Made by a program: the position numbers and the translations under genes. This document shows positions 33,976 through 43,303 of a DNA stretch of 64,000 bases, piece by piece (the stretch's first letter is position 1; every line of letters begins with the position of its first letter). Below the pieces are notes generated by a model. It searched no databases. It was given only the letters and a program-made list of their open reading frames with translations, and was not told where the DNA came from. Source of the stretch: Haloechinothrix_A salitolerans (lineage in GTDB: Bacteria; Actinomycetota; Actinomycetes; Mycobacteriales; Pseudonocardiaceae); the NCBI RefSeq assembly GCF_039544105.1, contig NZ_BAABLA010000123.1; one strand, 5' to 3'.

Positions 33976-34407
33976 GTGGCGGAATCGGCGGACACGCGGA
34001 ACGCCGCCGAGCGGATGCTTGACGCCGACAAGGCGTCGCGCGCGCTCGGCATCGAGTTGACCGAGCTGTCCGAGGGGCGCGCGGTGATGACGATGGCGGT
34101 GAGCGACCTGATGGTCAACGGCCACGACATCGCCCATGGTGGCTACGTCTTCCTGCTGGCTGACACAGCGTTCGCGTGCGCGTGTAACAGCCATGGTCCG
34201 GTCACGGTCGCCGCGGGCGCCGAGGTTTCGTTCGTCGCCTCGGCTCGGCTAGGTGACGTTCTGGTCGCGACCGCCGAGGAGCGAACGCGCTACGGGCGCA
34301 ACGGGATCTACGACGTCACGGTACGGCGCGCTGGTGCTGACGGCGCCGTCATCGCGGAGTTTCGCGGCAGGAGCCGGACCATCGAAAAGAACGGGGAGGC
34401 AGGGTGA
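33976..34407 (+). CDS. paaI: hydroxyphenylacetyl-CoA thioesterase PaaI
   Basis: A 143-residue hot-dog thioesterase: MVNGHDIAHGGYVFLLADTA contains the N..HGG..AD catalytic pattern of PaaI. It rescues CoA from dead-end thioesters during phenylacetate breakdown. Start set at GTG 33976, since conserved sequence begins at about residue 12; a long upstream reading crosses the operator. Its stop overlaps the GTG of paaK. Confidence 0.9.
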   Translation: MAESADTRNAAERMLDADKASRALGIELTELSEGRAVMTMAVSDLMVNGHDIAHGGYVFLLADTAFACACNSHGPVTVAAGAEVSFVASARLGDVLVATAEERTRYGRNGIYDVTVRRAGADGAVIAEFRGRSRTIEKNGEAG

Positions 34408-35723
34408 CAACGACGTCGGCAGGCTGGGACGAGGCGGAACGGCTCAGTGTGGCGGAGCTGCGGGAACGCCAGCTCGATCGGCTCCAATGGACGCTGCGCC
34501 ACGCATACGAGAACGTGCCCGCCTACCGGCGGAAGTTCGACGAGGCAGGGGTGCGGCCCGAGGACTGCCGCACGCTCGATGACCTGGCGAAGTTCCCGTT
34601 CACCACCAAGCAAGACCTGCGCGACAACTACCCGTTCGGCATGTTCGCCGTGCCAAGGGAGCAGGTCAGCCGCATTCACGCATCCAGCGGTACCACGGGG
34701 AAACCGACCGTCGTCGGCTACACCGAGGCCGACGTGAGCATGTGGGCCGACGTCGTGGCGCGTTCCATCCGTGCGGCGGGTGGGCGTCCCGGCGACCTGG
34801 TGCATGTCGCCTACGGCTACGGGCTGTTCACCGGTGGGCTCGGCGCGCACTACGGTGCCGAGCGGCTGGGCTGCACCGTCGTCCCGGCGTCCGGTGGCAT
34901 GACGGCGAGACAGGTGCGGCTCATCAACGACTTCCAGCCCGCGGTGATCATGGTGACGCCGTCCTACCTGCTCACACTGCTTGATGAGTTCGAGCGGCAA
35001 GGCCTCGATCCGCGCGGGACGTCGTTGCGAGTGGGCATCTTCGGGGCGGAACCGTGGACGGAGGAGATGCGCCGAGAGATCGAGGAGCGGATGGGCATCG
35101 ACGCGGTCGACATCTACGGGCTGTCTGAAGTGATCGGGCCGGGTGTCGCACAGGAGTGCGTCGAGACCAAGGACGGTCTGCACATCTGGGAGGACCACTT
35201 CTATCCCGAGGTGATCGACCCGATCGAGGGTCACGTGTTGCCCGAGGGTGAGCGCGGCGAGTTGGTGTTCACATCGCTCACCAAAGAGGCCTTCCCGATC
35301 ATTCGCTATCGGACCCGCGACCTAACACGGCTGCTGCCGGGCACCGCGCGACCGGCGTTCCGGCGGATGGAGAAGGTCACCGGCCGCAGTGACGACATGA
35401 TCATCCTGCGCGGTGTGAACGTGTTCCCTACCCAGATCGAGGAGTTGCTGCTGCCGGTTGACGGGCTGTCGCCCCACTTCCAGTTGGTGCTGTCTACCGC
35501 GGACCGTATGGATCACATGACCGTGCGGGTGGAGGCGGAACCCGGTGCGTCCGCTGATGTGCGCAGGTCGGCGGCGGCGGAGTTGGTCGCGCGAGTCAAA
35601 GACAGTGTCGGCGTCAGCGTTACCGTCGACGTCACGGATCCTGACACGTTGGAGCGGTCGTTGGGGAAAATGCGTCGCGTGATCGACGAGCGGCCCGCTA
35701 CCGTCCTGGAGCATGGCGGCTGA
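34404..35723 (+). CDS. paaK: phenylacetate-CoA ligase
   Basis: A 439-residue AMP-forming ligase of normal length. The P-loop-like motif SSGTTGKPTVVGYTEAD, the adenylate motif DIYGLSEVIGPGVAQEC and YRTRDLTRLLPG identify PaaK, and GRSDDMIILRGVNVFPTQIE is the C-terminal hinge. It activates phenylacetate to its CoA ester, the first pathway step. GTG 34404 overlaps paaI. Confidence 0.95.
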   Translation: MTTTSAGWDEAERLSVAELRERQLDRLQWTLRHAYENVPAYRRKFDEAGVRPEDCRTLDDLAKFPFTTKQDLRDNYPFGMFAVPREQVSRIHASSGTTGKPTVVGYTEADVSMWADVVARSIRAAGGRPGDLVHVAYGYGLFTGGLGAHYGAERLGCTVVPASGGMTARQVRLINDFQPAVIMVTPSYLLTLLDEFERQGLDPRGTSLRVGIFGAEPWTEEMRREIEERMGIDAVDIYGLSEVIGPGVAQECVETKDGLHIWEDHFYPEVIDPIEGHVLPEGERGELVFTSLTKEAFPIIRYRTRDLTRLLPGTARPAFRRMEKVTGRSDDMIILRGVNVFPTQIEELLLPVDGLSPHFQLVLSTADRMDHMTVRVEAEPGASADVRRSAAAELVARVKDSVGVSVTVDVTDPDTLERSLGKMRRVIDERPATVLEHGG

Positions 35724-36681
35724 CCATGTGATGTATCCACCGATCGAGCCCTATCGCCACGGGATGCTCGACGTCGGCGATGGGAACCACGTCTATTGGG
35801 AGGAATGCGGCAATCCCGATGGGAAGCCGGCGCTTGTGGTGCACGGCGGGCCGGGAACGGGTTGCGGAACTAGCGTACGGCGGATGTTCGACCCCGAGCG
35901 GTACCGGGTCGTGTTGTTCGACCAGCGTGGCTGCGGGCATAGCACGCCACACGCCAGCGATCCGGCCACGGATATGCGGCACAACACGACGCATCACCTG
36001 CTGTCTGATATGGAGCAGCTACGCGAATACCTCGGCATCGACCGGTGGTTGATGTATGGCGGATCGTGGGGCTCCACGCTAATCCTCGCGTATGCCGAGC
36101 GCTATCCACATAGGACGTCCGAAATCGTCATAAACGGCGTCACGATGTCGCGGCGTCGCGAGATCGACTGGCTGTACCGGGGGGTTGGGCGGTTCTTCCC
36201 CGAACAGTGGGAGCGGTTCCGCGCGGGTGTTCCTGAGTCCGAACGCGACGGTGACCTGCTCGCTGCCTACGCGCGGCTGATGGAACACCCTGACGCCGAC
36301 GTGCGCGAGCGCGCCGCCGCGGACTGGAGCGCGTGGGAGGACGCCGTCCTCTCGCTGGAGCCGAACGGTGTCCCGAACGCCTACAGCGATCGGCCGTCCG
36401 ATGCGCTGCTCGCGCTGGTGCGGATCTGTGCGCACTACTTTTCCCATGACATGTGGCTCGAGGACGACGAATTACTGCGCAACGCCGACCAGCTCGCTGG
36501 TATCCCTGGCGTGTTGGTACACGGTCGTCTCGACCTGAGCGGTCCGCTGGAGACGCCGTGGCTGTTGACTCGGGCGTGGCCGGACGCGGAACTGGTCATC
36601 ATCGACGATTCCGGCCACACAGGCAGTGACACGCTGCGGAAGCGGATCGTGGCCGCGTTAGACGACTTCGCGACGCGGTAG
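35713..36681 (+). CDS. pip: prolyl (iminopeptidase) aminopeptidase
   Basis: A 322-residue S33 alpha/beta-hydrolase. HGGPGTGCGTSVRRMFDPER is the oxyanion region, GGSWGSTLILAYAERYP the nucleophile elbow, GRLDLSGPL the acid and DSGHTGS the histidine. It removes N-terminal proline. ATG 35713 overlaps paaK by 11 bp, with GGAG just upstream; the product is not obviously linked to phenylacetate use. ATG 35731 is an alternative start. Confidence 0.88.
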   Translation: MAADHVMYPPIEPYRHGMLDVGDGNHVYWEECGNPDGKPALVVHGGPGTGCGTSVRRMFDPERYRVVLFDQRGCGHSTPHASDPATDMRHNTTHHLLSDMEQLREYLGIDRWLMYGGSWGSTLILAYAERYPHRTSEIVINGVTMSRRREIDWLYRGVGRFFPEQWERFRAGVPESERDGDLLAAYARLMEHPDADVRERAAADWSAWEDAVLSLEPNGVPNAYSDRPSDALLALVRICAHYFSHDMWLEDDELLRNADQLAGIPGVLVHGRLDLSGPLETPWLLTRAWPDAELVIIDDSGHTGSDTLRKRIVAALDDFATR

Positions 36682-36687
36682 GATCGG

Positions 36688-38097
36688 TCAGGAACTGTCT
36701 GGTTGTTCGGTGGTCATGGGTGTGGTCTCGGGTAGCGGAGCGACCCGGTTCCCTACCGCTTCGTCATGGTGGCCATCCGGTGCTCCTGCGTCATCGGCGC
36801 TTTCAGCCTGCTGGCGTTGCAGCTTGGGTGGCGGCGTGATGTACGGCCGGAGTCGCTCGCCAACCCGTTCGTAGAAGGTGGGCACGGCTCCCTCGAGCAG
36901 TTCGATGAAGGTGCGTGAGCCGCTGAACTTGCCTGCGAGGTCCTGCACCAATAGAACTTCGAAGCTCGTCGGTACTAGTGAGCGGTTCTCGGATTCGAGG
37001 ACGCTGGCATTATCACGCAGATCGGCAAGCGATGCTTGGGTCGTGGGCGCCCTGCCTGGCCAGTACGCCCTGACATGGATGCCATGGGGATCGGTCTTGG
37101 TGAGTTGTCGCAACAGCCAGTTGATGCGGCTTGATGCGCGCTGTTTGTCGCGTGGTGCGGCCAGCGTCATGGAGACTGAGATGCAGCGACGTTGTAGGTC
37201 GGCGACAACGACGAGTGGCGCTGCGGCGTCGGGAATGTCAAAAGTGCAGCTCAGCCGATGTGTGGCGACAAGGCTTTCGCAATCGTCTCGCATCCGTGCC
37301 GTTGGATCCTCGCGGTGCGCACGGCTGAGTCGCAACCTGACCGTGTGACTTAGTTTGCGGCTTAACAGAAGACACAGATCGCGGGTTTCCTGGTGCCAGG
37401 CTGCGACACTGTCCTCAACTTCTGGCGCTGTTTTCGCCAGTCGCGCTCCCGACTGGACCTTTGAGTTCAACTCCTTCCATTCAGGGTTCATCCGGTCGAA
37501 CGTCGTGACCGCCACACTGCGGTGCGAGAAGTAGCGCACCATCTCGTTGAGAATGAAGCGCTGTTCAGGTCGTTCGAAGTCGTATTCGTTGAGGAGCAGC
37601 ATCGCTTCCGTGACGACGGACATCCACGACCAGTGGAACGTCTCGACACCTTTGGTTGCGCTTTTGGGTAGACGTACCGGGCTGTGCCGCGGTGTTGCGA
37701 CGAACTGATTGGAGATCGTCAGCAGTGCGGGAACGTTGTTGCTCCGCGCGAGGTTGAGGTACTTCGTGAGTTGGTCAGCATCAATCTCCGTTCGGCCGAT
37801 CTTCGCTTCTACAAGGCAGTGCCACTGCCTGCCGCGACCACCATCAACGACGATCAGCCCGTCTGGACGAATCTTGTCGCTGTTTCCGTCGAAGACGACC
37901 TCGGTGAAGCACTCCAAGCTGGCACGAACACCGAGGCGCTGGCCAATGTGCTGCAGCATGGCCTTCGCGAACGGTGGGACGCTGGTCAGCGCCGCGAGCA
38001 TGATGGATACCGCGCGTGCTTCTTTCGACGTGTCTGCACCGACGGGAATGAGTCGTGCGGGTTCTCCTGAACTGAGATACGTGGGGCGAGTGCTCAT
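36688..38097 (-). CDS. stand-alone PD-(D/E)XK nuclease-fold protein
   Basis: A 469-residue protein. The N-terminal third carries a restriction-nuclease-like core: RPDGLIVVDGG (Asp79), CLVEAKIG (Glu97-x-Lys99) and DADQLTKYLNLA (Gln109), the D..ExK..Q pattern. The remainder is alpha/beta without recognised domains, and the C-terminal 45 residues are low-complexity. No methyltransferase or helicase is adjacent. GAGGGAA precedes ATG 38097. It could be a solitary DNA-degrading defence protein or a structural relative lacking activity. Confidence 0.6.
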   Translation of the reverse strand: MSTRPTYLSSGEPARLIPVGADTSKEARAVSIMLAALTSVPPFAKAMLQHIGQRLGVRASLECFTEVVFDGNSDKIRPDGLIVVDGGRGRQWHCLVEAKIGRTEIDADQLTKYLNLARSNNVPALLTISNQFVATPRHSPVRLPKSATKGVETFHWSWMSVVTEAMLLLNEYDFERPEQRFILNEMVRYFSHRSVAVTTFDRMNPEWKELNSKVQSGARLAKTAPEVEDSVAAWHQETRDLCLLLSRKLSHTVRLRLSRAHREDPTARMRDDCESLVATHRLSCTFDIPDAAAPLVVVADLQRRCISVSMTLAAPRDKQRASSRINWLLRQLTKTDPHGIHVRAYWPGRAPTTQASLADLRDNASVLESENRSLVPTSFEVLLVQDLAGKFSGSRTFIELLEGAVPTFYERVGERLRPYITPPPKLQRQQAESADDAGAPDGHHDEAVGNRVAPLPETTPMTTEQPDSS

Positions 38098-38347
38098 AGC
38101 GTTTCCCTCGTGGACGTCGTTGTCCTGTTACTCGCTGGTCGCACGGCTACTCGTGCGACGCTGCGGGCGTGGCTTGTGCTTAGAAAGAAGATTCGACGGG
38201 AAACGTCCTCGCGTTACATCGCGACTACGTAGTGCGACAATCTCGCACGCCTGAGATGCTACGGCGGGAAGCGCTGCGGTGATGATCAGTGCGATGAGCT
38301 GTCACGGGCAACGCTGGAACTTCCGAGTCCGCTGGAGGTCAAGGCTG

Positions 38348-38563
38348 CTACTCGGTCGGCTCGTCCGGGCCCGCGTTCGGGCTTTCCGGGTCCTGGGTAT
38401 CGATATCGTGCCGGAACGCTGGTTCCTCGGTGTCGTCCTCGTCGCGACGTTGCTCGGCGCGCTCGCCGAAGACGCGCTCCTCCAGCGCGTCAACCGCGTC
38501 GTCGGGGCGTGTCTGCGGGTCGTCCGGCATGTCACGGTCGTGGTCGTCGGCTGGCTCGATCAC
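38348..38563 (-). CDS. small acidic, probably disordered protein
   Basis: A 71-residue Asp/Glu/Pro-rich protein (ERVFGERAEQRRDEDDTEEP) starting at GTG 38563, 10 bp after AAGGAGG. No domain is recognised and no membrane segment is seen. The ribosome site and strongly biased third positions support expression. The 250 bp between 38098 and 38347 show nothing else. Confidence 0.5.
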   Translation of the reverse strand: MIEPADDHDRDMPDDPQTRPDDAVDALEERVFGERAEQRRDEDDTEEPAFRHDIDTQDPESPNAGPDEPTE

Positions 38564-38686
38564 GATGGCGGCACCTCCTTGACGTCCATGCTTCCCCCGC
38601 TGATCGTTCGGCGGCAACCGGAGACCCGGTGTCGCCGGGGTGGGTTACCCCACCTGGTGTTTCCTAACCAGGCGCGTCACCTGCCG

Positions 38687-39565
38687 CTAGCCGACTGCGG
38701 TGGCGCGCTGCGCGGTGCGCTCGATCATGTCAGCGAACCGAGGCCACAGCGGCTCAGGTAAGTCATGGCCCATACCGTTGATGACGTGCAGCTCAGCGCC
38801 AGGCACGGCGCGTACCGTCGCCAGCCCGCAGCCGACGTTGATCAGCAGGTCGTCCGCGCCGTGGATGACCGATGTCGGCAACCGCAGCCGCTTCAGCATC
38901 GGCGTGCGATCCTGTGCCGCGATAGCCGCGGCCAGTTGCCGCGCCGTGCCCGCCCGGTTGACGCCCCTGTCGAACGTACGCTCCGCGCGCGTGCGCAGTC
39001 GTTTCTCGTCGGCCGGGTAGGCGGGTGAACCGATCACGCTCGCCATCCGCAGGTGATGGGTGATGTAGCCGTCGCGGTCGCGCGGCGGAGCGGTGAGCAG
39101 CGTTGACACGGCCTTGCGGTGTGGCCGCCAGACCAACCGGTTGCCGGTATGCGACATGATCGACGTCAGCGAGCGCACCCGATCGGCGTGCCGAATGGCC
39201 AGCAGTTGACCGATCATGCCGCCCAGCGACGCACCGACGACGTGCGCCGACGCGATGCCGAGCCGGGTCAGTAGTGCGGCCGCGTCGTCGGACATGTCAT
39301 CCAGCGAGTAGGCGGTCTTTCTGCCCAAGTATGCGGCGGGCAGGCTCACCGCGCCGCCAATCGACGTCGAGCGGCCGCAGTCCCGGTTGTCGAACCGGAT
39401 GACGTGAAAGCCGCGCCCGGCGAGCAGTTGGCAGAACTCCTCGTCCCACCAGATCATTGGTGCCGACAGCCCCATGATCAGCAACAGCGGCTCGCCATCG
39501 GGCGGCCCGAACGATTCGTAGCAGACATCGATGCCGTTGACGCCTTCCGCGAACTGCTCGGGCAT
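38687..39565 (-). CDS. alpha/beta-hydrolase
   Basis: A 292-residue hydrolase. DNRDCGRST, nucleophile elbow VVGASLGGMIGQLLA, acid in VIHGADDLLINVG and His in INGMGHDLPEP are all present. It resembles lactone/ester hydrolases of the esterase V/aclacinomycin-methylesterase group. The substrate is unknown. ATG 39565 follows AGGTGGAG; GTG 39574 is an alternative. Confidence 0.8.
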   Translation of the reverse strand: MPEQFAEGVNGIDVCYESFGPPDGEPLLLIMGLSAPMIWWDEEFCQLLAGRGFHVIRFDNRDCGRSTSIGGAVSLPAAYLGRKTAYSLDDMSDDAAALLTRLGIASAHVVGASLGGMIGQLLAIRHADRVRSLTSIMSHTGNRLVWRPHRKAVSTLLTAPPRDRDGYITHHLRMASVIGSPAYPADEKRLRTRAERTFDRGVNRAGTARQLAAAIAAQDRTPMLKRLRLPTSVIHGADDLLINVGCGLATVRAVPGAELHVINGMGHDLPEPLWPRFADMIERTAQRATAVG

Positions 39566-39718
39566 GCGCTCCACCTCTCCCGTGATCAGGACACCAGGGT
39601 AGGCCGGAGTTCAGTTCGCCGCGCAGATCTCCGCGACGAAGTGGGTCGAGTTCCGCCGTCATCGTTGTCGGATCGCCGTTCGCCGCGACGTCGGGCGGCG
39701 TAGCGCTTGCTAGGACGT

Positions 39719-40543
39719 CTATTCGCTGCTCTCCGAGCCCTCGGCGTCGGTGTCGCTTTCCAGCAGGCCCTGGCGCAGTTTGGCGAGGGTGCGGCTGAGC
39801 AGGCGTGACACGTGCATTTGCGAGATGCCTACGCGCTCGGCGATCTGTGTCTGCGTGAGGTTGTAGTAGAAGCGCAGCGCGATGATGTGCCGTTCCCGCT
39901 GCGGCAGCTCGCGGATGAGCGGTTCGAGCGCCTCGTGGTTCTCGACGCCTTCGATCCCCGCGTCCTGCTCCCCAATGGCCTCGCCGAGCGGCATTCCTTC
40001 GCCGTCATTGCCGAGTGACTCGTCCAGCGATGACGCGTGGTAGGCCTGGCCCGCTTCGAGCCCCTCATACACTTCGTCCCTGCTGATCCCGAGGTGGTTG
40101 GCGATTTCGGCGGGTGTCGGCGCCCTGCCCAGCTCTTGCGCGAGGCGTGTGCTGGCTCCGGACACCGACAGGTGTAACTCCTTGAGCCTGCGTGGCACAC
40201 GCATTGCCCAGCTGGCATCGCGAAAGTGCCTGCGGACCTCTCCCATGACCGTCGGCACCGCGTACGAGAGGAAATCGCTGCCCTTGTCCGGCTCGAACCG
40301 GTCCACCGCATTGATGAGTCCAACGGTGGCGACCTGCACGAGATCCTCTTTCGGTGTGCCCCTGCCCGCGAACCGGTGTGCGATGTGCTCTGCCAGCGGG
40401 AGGTAGCCCCTCACCAGCTCGTCCCGAATGGTCCCGCGACGCGGGTCGTCGTCAGCAAGGACGGCGAGCTCCTCAAACAGCGGAACCAAATGGTCGTACT
40501 CGTGTGATGAGTGCCGCTGCTGCGATGTCGCCGCCTGTCTCAC
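39719..40543 (-). CDS. SigB/SigF-family stress sigma factor
   Basis: A 274-residue sigma-70 factor with regions 2, 3 and 4 but no region 1.1. LVQVATVGLINAVDRFEPDK is region 2, APTPAEIANHLGISRDEVYE region 3, and YYNLTQTQIAERVGISQMHV followed by SRLLSRTLAKLR region 4. This is the actinobacterial SigF/SigB class. GTG 40543 overlaps the stop of the anti-sigma gene (GTGA), the usual partner-switch arrangement. Confidence 0.92.
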   Translation of the reverse strand: MRQAATSQQRHSSHEYDHLVPLFEELAVLADDDPRRGTIRDELVRGYLPLAEHIAHRFAGRGTPKEDLVQVATVGLINAVDRFEPDKGSDFLSYAVPTVMGEVRRHFRDASWAMRVPRRLKELHLSVSGASTRLAQELGRAPTPAEIANHLGISRDEVYEGLEAGQAYHASSLDESLGNDGEGMPLGEAIGEQDAGIEGVENHEALEPLIRELPQRERHIIALRFYYNLTQTQIAERVGISQMHVSRLLSRTLAKLRQGLLESDTDAEGSESSE

Positions 40544-40971
40544 CGGCTTACCACCGGCCTGCGCTTGACGAACTCGATGTGCACCTCGTGCAGCGAGTCC
40601 TCAAGCTGATCGGCCCAACTCGTGACGCCGTCAGTGAGCGTCGTCAGCACGCGCCAGCCGAACGTGGATTCGCTCGGCGTCACGTCCTCCGCCGATGTGA
40701 CGGTCACCGTGAACATGATGTCGTCCGCGCCGATGGTGAACCGGCATGCCAACACCGAACCGGCAACGGCGTGGGCGATTAGTGAAGAACATGCCTCATC
40801 GACGGCGAGTTCCAGGTCGGATATCGCGTCGACATCGAAGTCGGCGCGCATCGCGATATTGACCGCCACGGCGCGAACGATCGGGAGGTGGACCAAGTTC
40901 GCACCGAGGCGCATTTCGATGTCATCCTTCGCGCCGATGTCACTCCCGGCGCGCTGTTGCGCATCTGCCAC
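40540..40971 (-). CDS. RsbW-like anti-sigma factor (HATPase)
   Basis: A 143-residue GHKL ATPase: AISDLELAVDEACSSLIAHA is the N-box, FTVTVTSAED and TFGWRVLTTLTDGVTSW are later ATPase strands. It should bind and hold the sigma factor encoded immediately downstream, released by an anti-anti-sigma protein not seen here. It starts with GTG 40971. Confidence 0.88.
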   Translation of the reverse strand: MADAQQRAGSDIGAKDDIEMRLGANLVHLPIVRAVAVNIAMRADFDVDAISDLELAVDEACSSLIAHAVAGSVLACRFTIGADDIMFTVTVTSAEDVTPSESTFGWRVLTTLTDGVTSWADQLEDSLHEVHIEFVKRRPVVSR

Positions 40972-41190
40972 TTTTCACCACGTTCTTTAACTACTGCGGG
41001 CCCGCCGCGAGTATCGCCGCTCTCGCGACCACTGTGCCGTGCGATGACCTGCTCCGCAGGTCTCGCCATTCGCTCGGCGTAGTACGTATACCCACCAGGG
41101 TGCCGGCTCAATCCTGTTCGGCCCCGTGCTCCATGAGGGGTTTACCACGTCCGCGTCGCGGCCTCGGCAAGATCCGCCTAGCCTGCAACG

Positions 41191-41946
41191 GTGACCTGGT
41201 GGCATGCGATCGTGATCTCCGCGGCGGGTATCTGGGCCGGAATGATCAATACCGTTGTTGGTTCGGGCACTCTTGTGACTTTCCCCGTGTTGATCACGCT
41301 CGGCTATCCGCCCGTCACGGCCACGACGTCTAACGCCATCGGGCTCATCCCGGGGGCCATTAGCGGGTCGATCGGCTACCGGAAGGAACTCACGGGACAA
41401 GCGGGCAGGGTCACCCGGCTCGCCGTCGGATCCGTCGTCGGTGCCATCGGTGGCTCGATCCTGCTGCTCGCGTTGCCGCCCGATGCGTTCGAGACTGTCG
41501 TGCCGTGGCTCATCGGCCTCGCGCTTGTGTTGGTAGTAGCCCAGCCCAAGGTCAGCGCTTGGGTGTTGCGGCGCAGCGGCAGCGCTGACGGCCACGGCGG
41601 GCCGGTCCTGTTCACGTTCGTGCTGCTGATCGGCGTCTACGGTGGTTACTTCACCGCCGCACAGGGCGTGATGCTGATGGCGGTGCTCGGCATGTTCCTG
41701 AACGAGCCGATACAGCGCCTCAACGGCGTGAAGAACGTGCTCGCCGCGGTTGTTAATACCGTCGCTGGAGTCGTGTACGCCTTCTATGCCCCGGTGAGTT
41801 GGCCGGTGATTGGCTTGCTCGCGGTAAGCTCCACGGTCGGCGGCCTGCTCGGGGCGAAGATCGGCCGCAAACTCCCGCCGCGCGTGCTGCGGGCCGTGAT
41901 CGTGCTAGTCGCCGTGGCCGCGATCGTCAAGCTTGTACTCGATTGA
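41191..41946 (+). CDS. TauE/SafE (TSUP) family permease
   Basis: A 251-residue membrane protein with two repeats: GIWAGMINTVVGSGTLVTFP and GVYGGYFTAAQGVMLMAVLG are the TSUP signatures. Family members export sulfite, sulfonates or other small organic anions. It is a single gene with a GTG start, followed by a symmetric terminator. The substrate is unknown. Confidence 0.85.
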   Translation: MTWWHAIVISAAGIWAGMINTVVGSGTLVTFPVLITLGYPPVTATTSNAIGLIPGAISGSIGYRKELTGQAGRVTRLAVGSVVGAIGGSILLLALPPDAFETVVPWLIGLALVLVVAQPKVSAWVLRRSGSADGHGGPVLFTFVLLIGVYGGYFTAAQGVMLMAVLGMFLNEPIQRLNGVKNVLAAVVNTVAGVVYAFYAPVSWPVIGLLAVSSTVGGLLGAKIGRKLPPRVLRAVIVLVAVAAIVKLVLD

Positions 41947-41967
41947 GCCTCGGCGAGACCTGCTCGC

Positions 41968-41998
41968 ATGGGGCGGCAGCGGCGGCGTGCCGCCCCAT
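41968..41998. terminator. bidirectional terminator
   Basis: ATGGGGCGGCA and TGCCGCCCCAT form an 11-bp perfect stem with a 9-nt loop between the convergent TSUP and aminotransferase genes. Confidence 0.8.
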
Positions 41999-42005
41999 GG
42001 CGCGG

Positions 42006-43058
42006 TCAGCGCGGAAACGAAGTCGCGGTGGCGAGCAGGGTGTCGTTCTCTTCTGGCGTCCCGATGGTGACCCGCGCGCCGTCGCCGACGAAGGGCCGCA
42101 CGATCACCTTGCTCTCCAGCGCGTGCTCGGCGAAGTCCGCAGTACGCTCACCAAGCGGCAGCCACACGAAGTTCGCTTGGGACTCAGGCACGTCGTAGCC
42201 TGCCGCTAGCAGCCCGTCGCGCACGCGTTCACGTTCTGCCACCAACTCAACGCACCTGGCGAGTAGTTCCTTCTCGGCGTCCAGCGAGGCCAATGCCGCC
42301 GCCTGCGCGACTGAGTTGACGCTGAACGGCACGTAAACCTTCCGGGTCGCTGACACCACGGTCTCGTTCGAGATCAGGTAGCCGACCCGCAGTCCGGCGA
42401 GACCGTAGGCCTTGGAGAACGTGCGTAGCACCGCGACGTTGTCCCTGCCTGGCAGCAGGCTGAGGCCGTCCGGCACGTCGGGATCGGTTACGTACTCCCG
42501 GTATGCCTCGTCCAGCACGACCAGCACGTTGTCCGGCACGGTGTCCAGGAACCGTTCCAGTGCCTCGCGGCGCACCGCCGTGCCAGTGGGGTTATTCGGG
42601 TTGCACACGAACACCACACGAGTCTTAGGAGTGATCGCGGCGGCCATGGCGTCGAGATCGTGCGCGTACGTGTCATCCAGTGGGATGGTGACCTGGTGCG
42701 CGCCGACGACCTGGGTGATGATCGGGTACGCCTCGAACGAGCGCCAGGCGAACAGCACCTCATCGCCTGGCGCGCAGAACGCCTGGATGAGCTGTTGGCA
42801 TAGTGACACCGAGCCGCAGCCGATCGCGACCTGATCTTGGCTGACGTCCAGCTTCGACGCGAGCCGCTCGACCAGCGCGAACGCCCCCATGTCGGGATAG
42901 CGGTTGGCCGACTTCGCCGCGTCGGCGATGACGTCGAGCACGCTGGGTAGCGGGCCCAGTGGTACTTCGTTACTTGCCAGTTTGATGGCGCCGGGAATGG
43001 AACGCCCCGGCACGTAGGCCGGCAGCGAGTCGAGATCTGCGCGCGGCGAGACGGGCAT
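42006..43058 (-). CDS. pat: aromatic aminotransferase (Pat/HisC2 type)
   Basis: A 350-residue class I/II PLP aminotransferase. RTFSKAYGLAGLRVGY carries the PLP lysine, and CNPNNPTGT and VLDEAYREY are the other cofactor contacts. The string GCGSVSLCQQLIQAF is typical of mycobacterial Rv3772-type aromatic aminotransferases rather than the HisC of histidine operons; no his genes are nearby. AGGAGC precedes ATG 43058. It likely makes phenylalanine or tyrosine from the oxo acids. Confidence 0.85.
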   Translation of the reverse strand: MPVSPRADLDSLPAYVPGRSIPGAIKLASNEVPLGPLPSVLDVIADAAKSANRYPDMGAFALVERLASKLDVSQDQVAIGCGSVSLCQQLIQAFCAPGDEVLFAWRSFEAYPIITQVVGAHQVTIPLDDTYAHDLDAMAAAITPKTRVVFVCNPNNPTGTAVRREALERFLDTVPDNVLVVLDEAYREYVTDPDVPDGLSLLPGRDNVAVLRTFSKAYGLAGLRVGYLISNETVVSATRKVYVPFSVNSVAQAAALASLDAEKELLARCVELVAERERVRDGLLAAGYDVPESQANFVWLPLGERTADFAEHALESKVIVRPFVGDGARVTIGTPEENDTLLATATSFPR

Positions 43059-43303
43059 AGGTTCAGCTCCTGGTCTTCTCCGGTGCTCATGGCACCTCGG
43101 TACGGTTGCGTGGGTCCCACGTGAGGTACGACCTTGAGGTTAGCGGTTCTCCTGGTGTGCGTACTGGACAAATCAGGCTTAATCGGCTCACGTGGTTGAA
43201 CTTGCCCGCGAATGGTTCCACTCGCGGGCCAACTCCCGCCTCGGGTACCCACTCGCGGCAGCGGGTCTGGCGCGTGTCGGCGGGCATGGGCTAGGAAGGG
43301 TGC

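Noticed and set aside
38279..38761. 160-codon plus-strand frame
   Set aside because: It opposes the small acidic gene, which has a clear ribosome site, and shows no protein family pattern.
42006..43058. histidinol-phosphate aminotransferase of a his operon
   Set aside because: No his genes are adjacent and the GCGSVSLCQQ motif fits the aromatic aminotransferase subgroup better.
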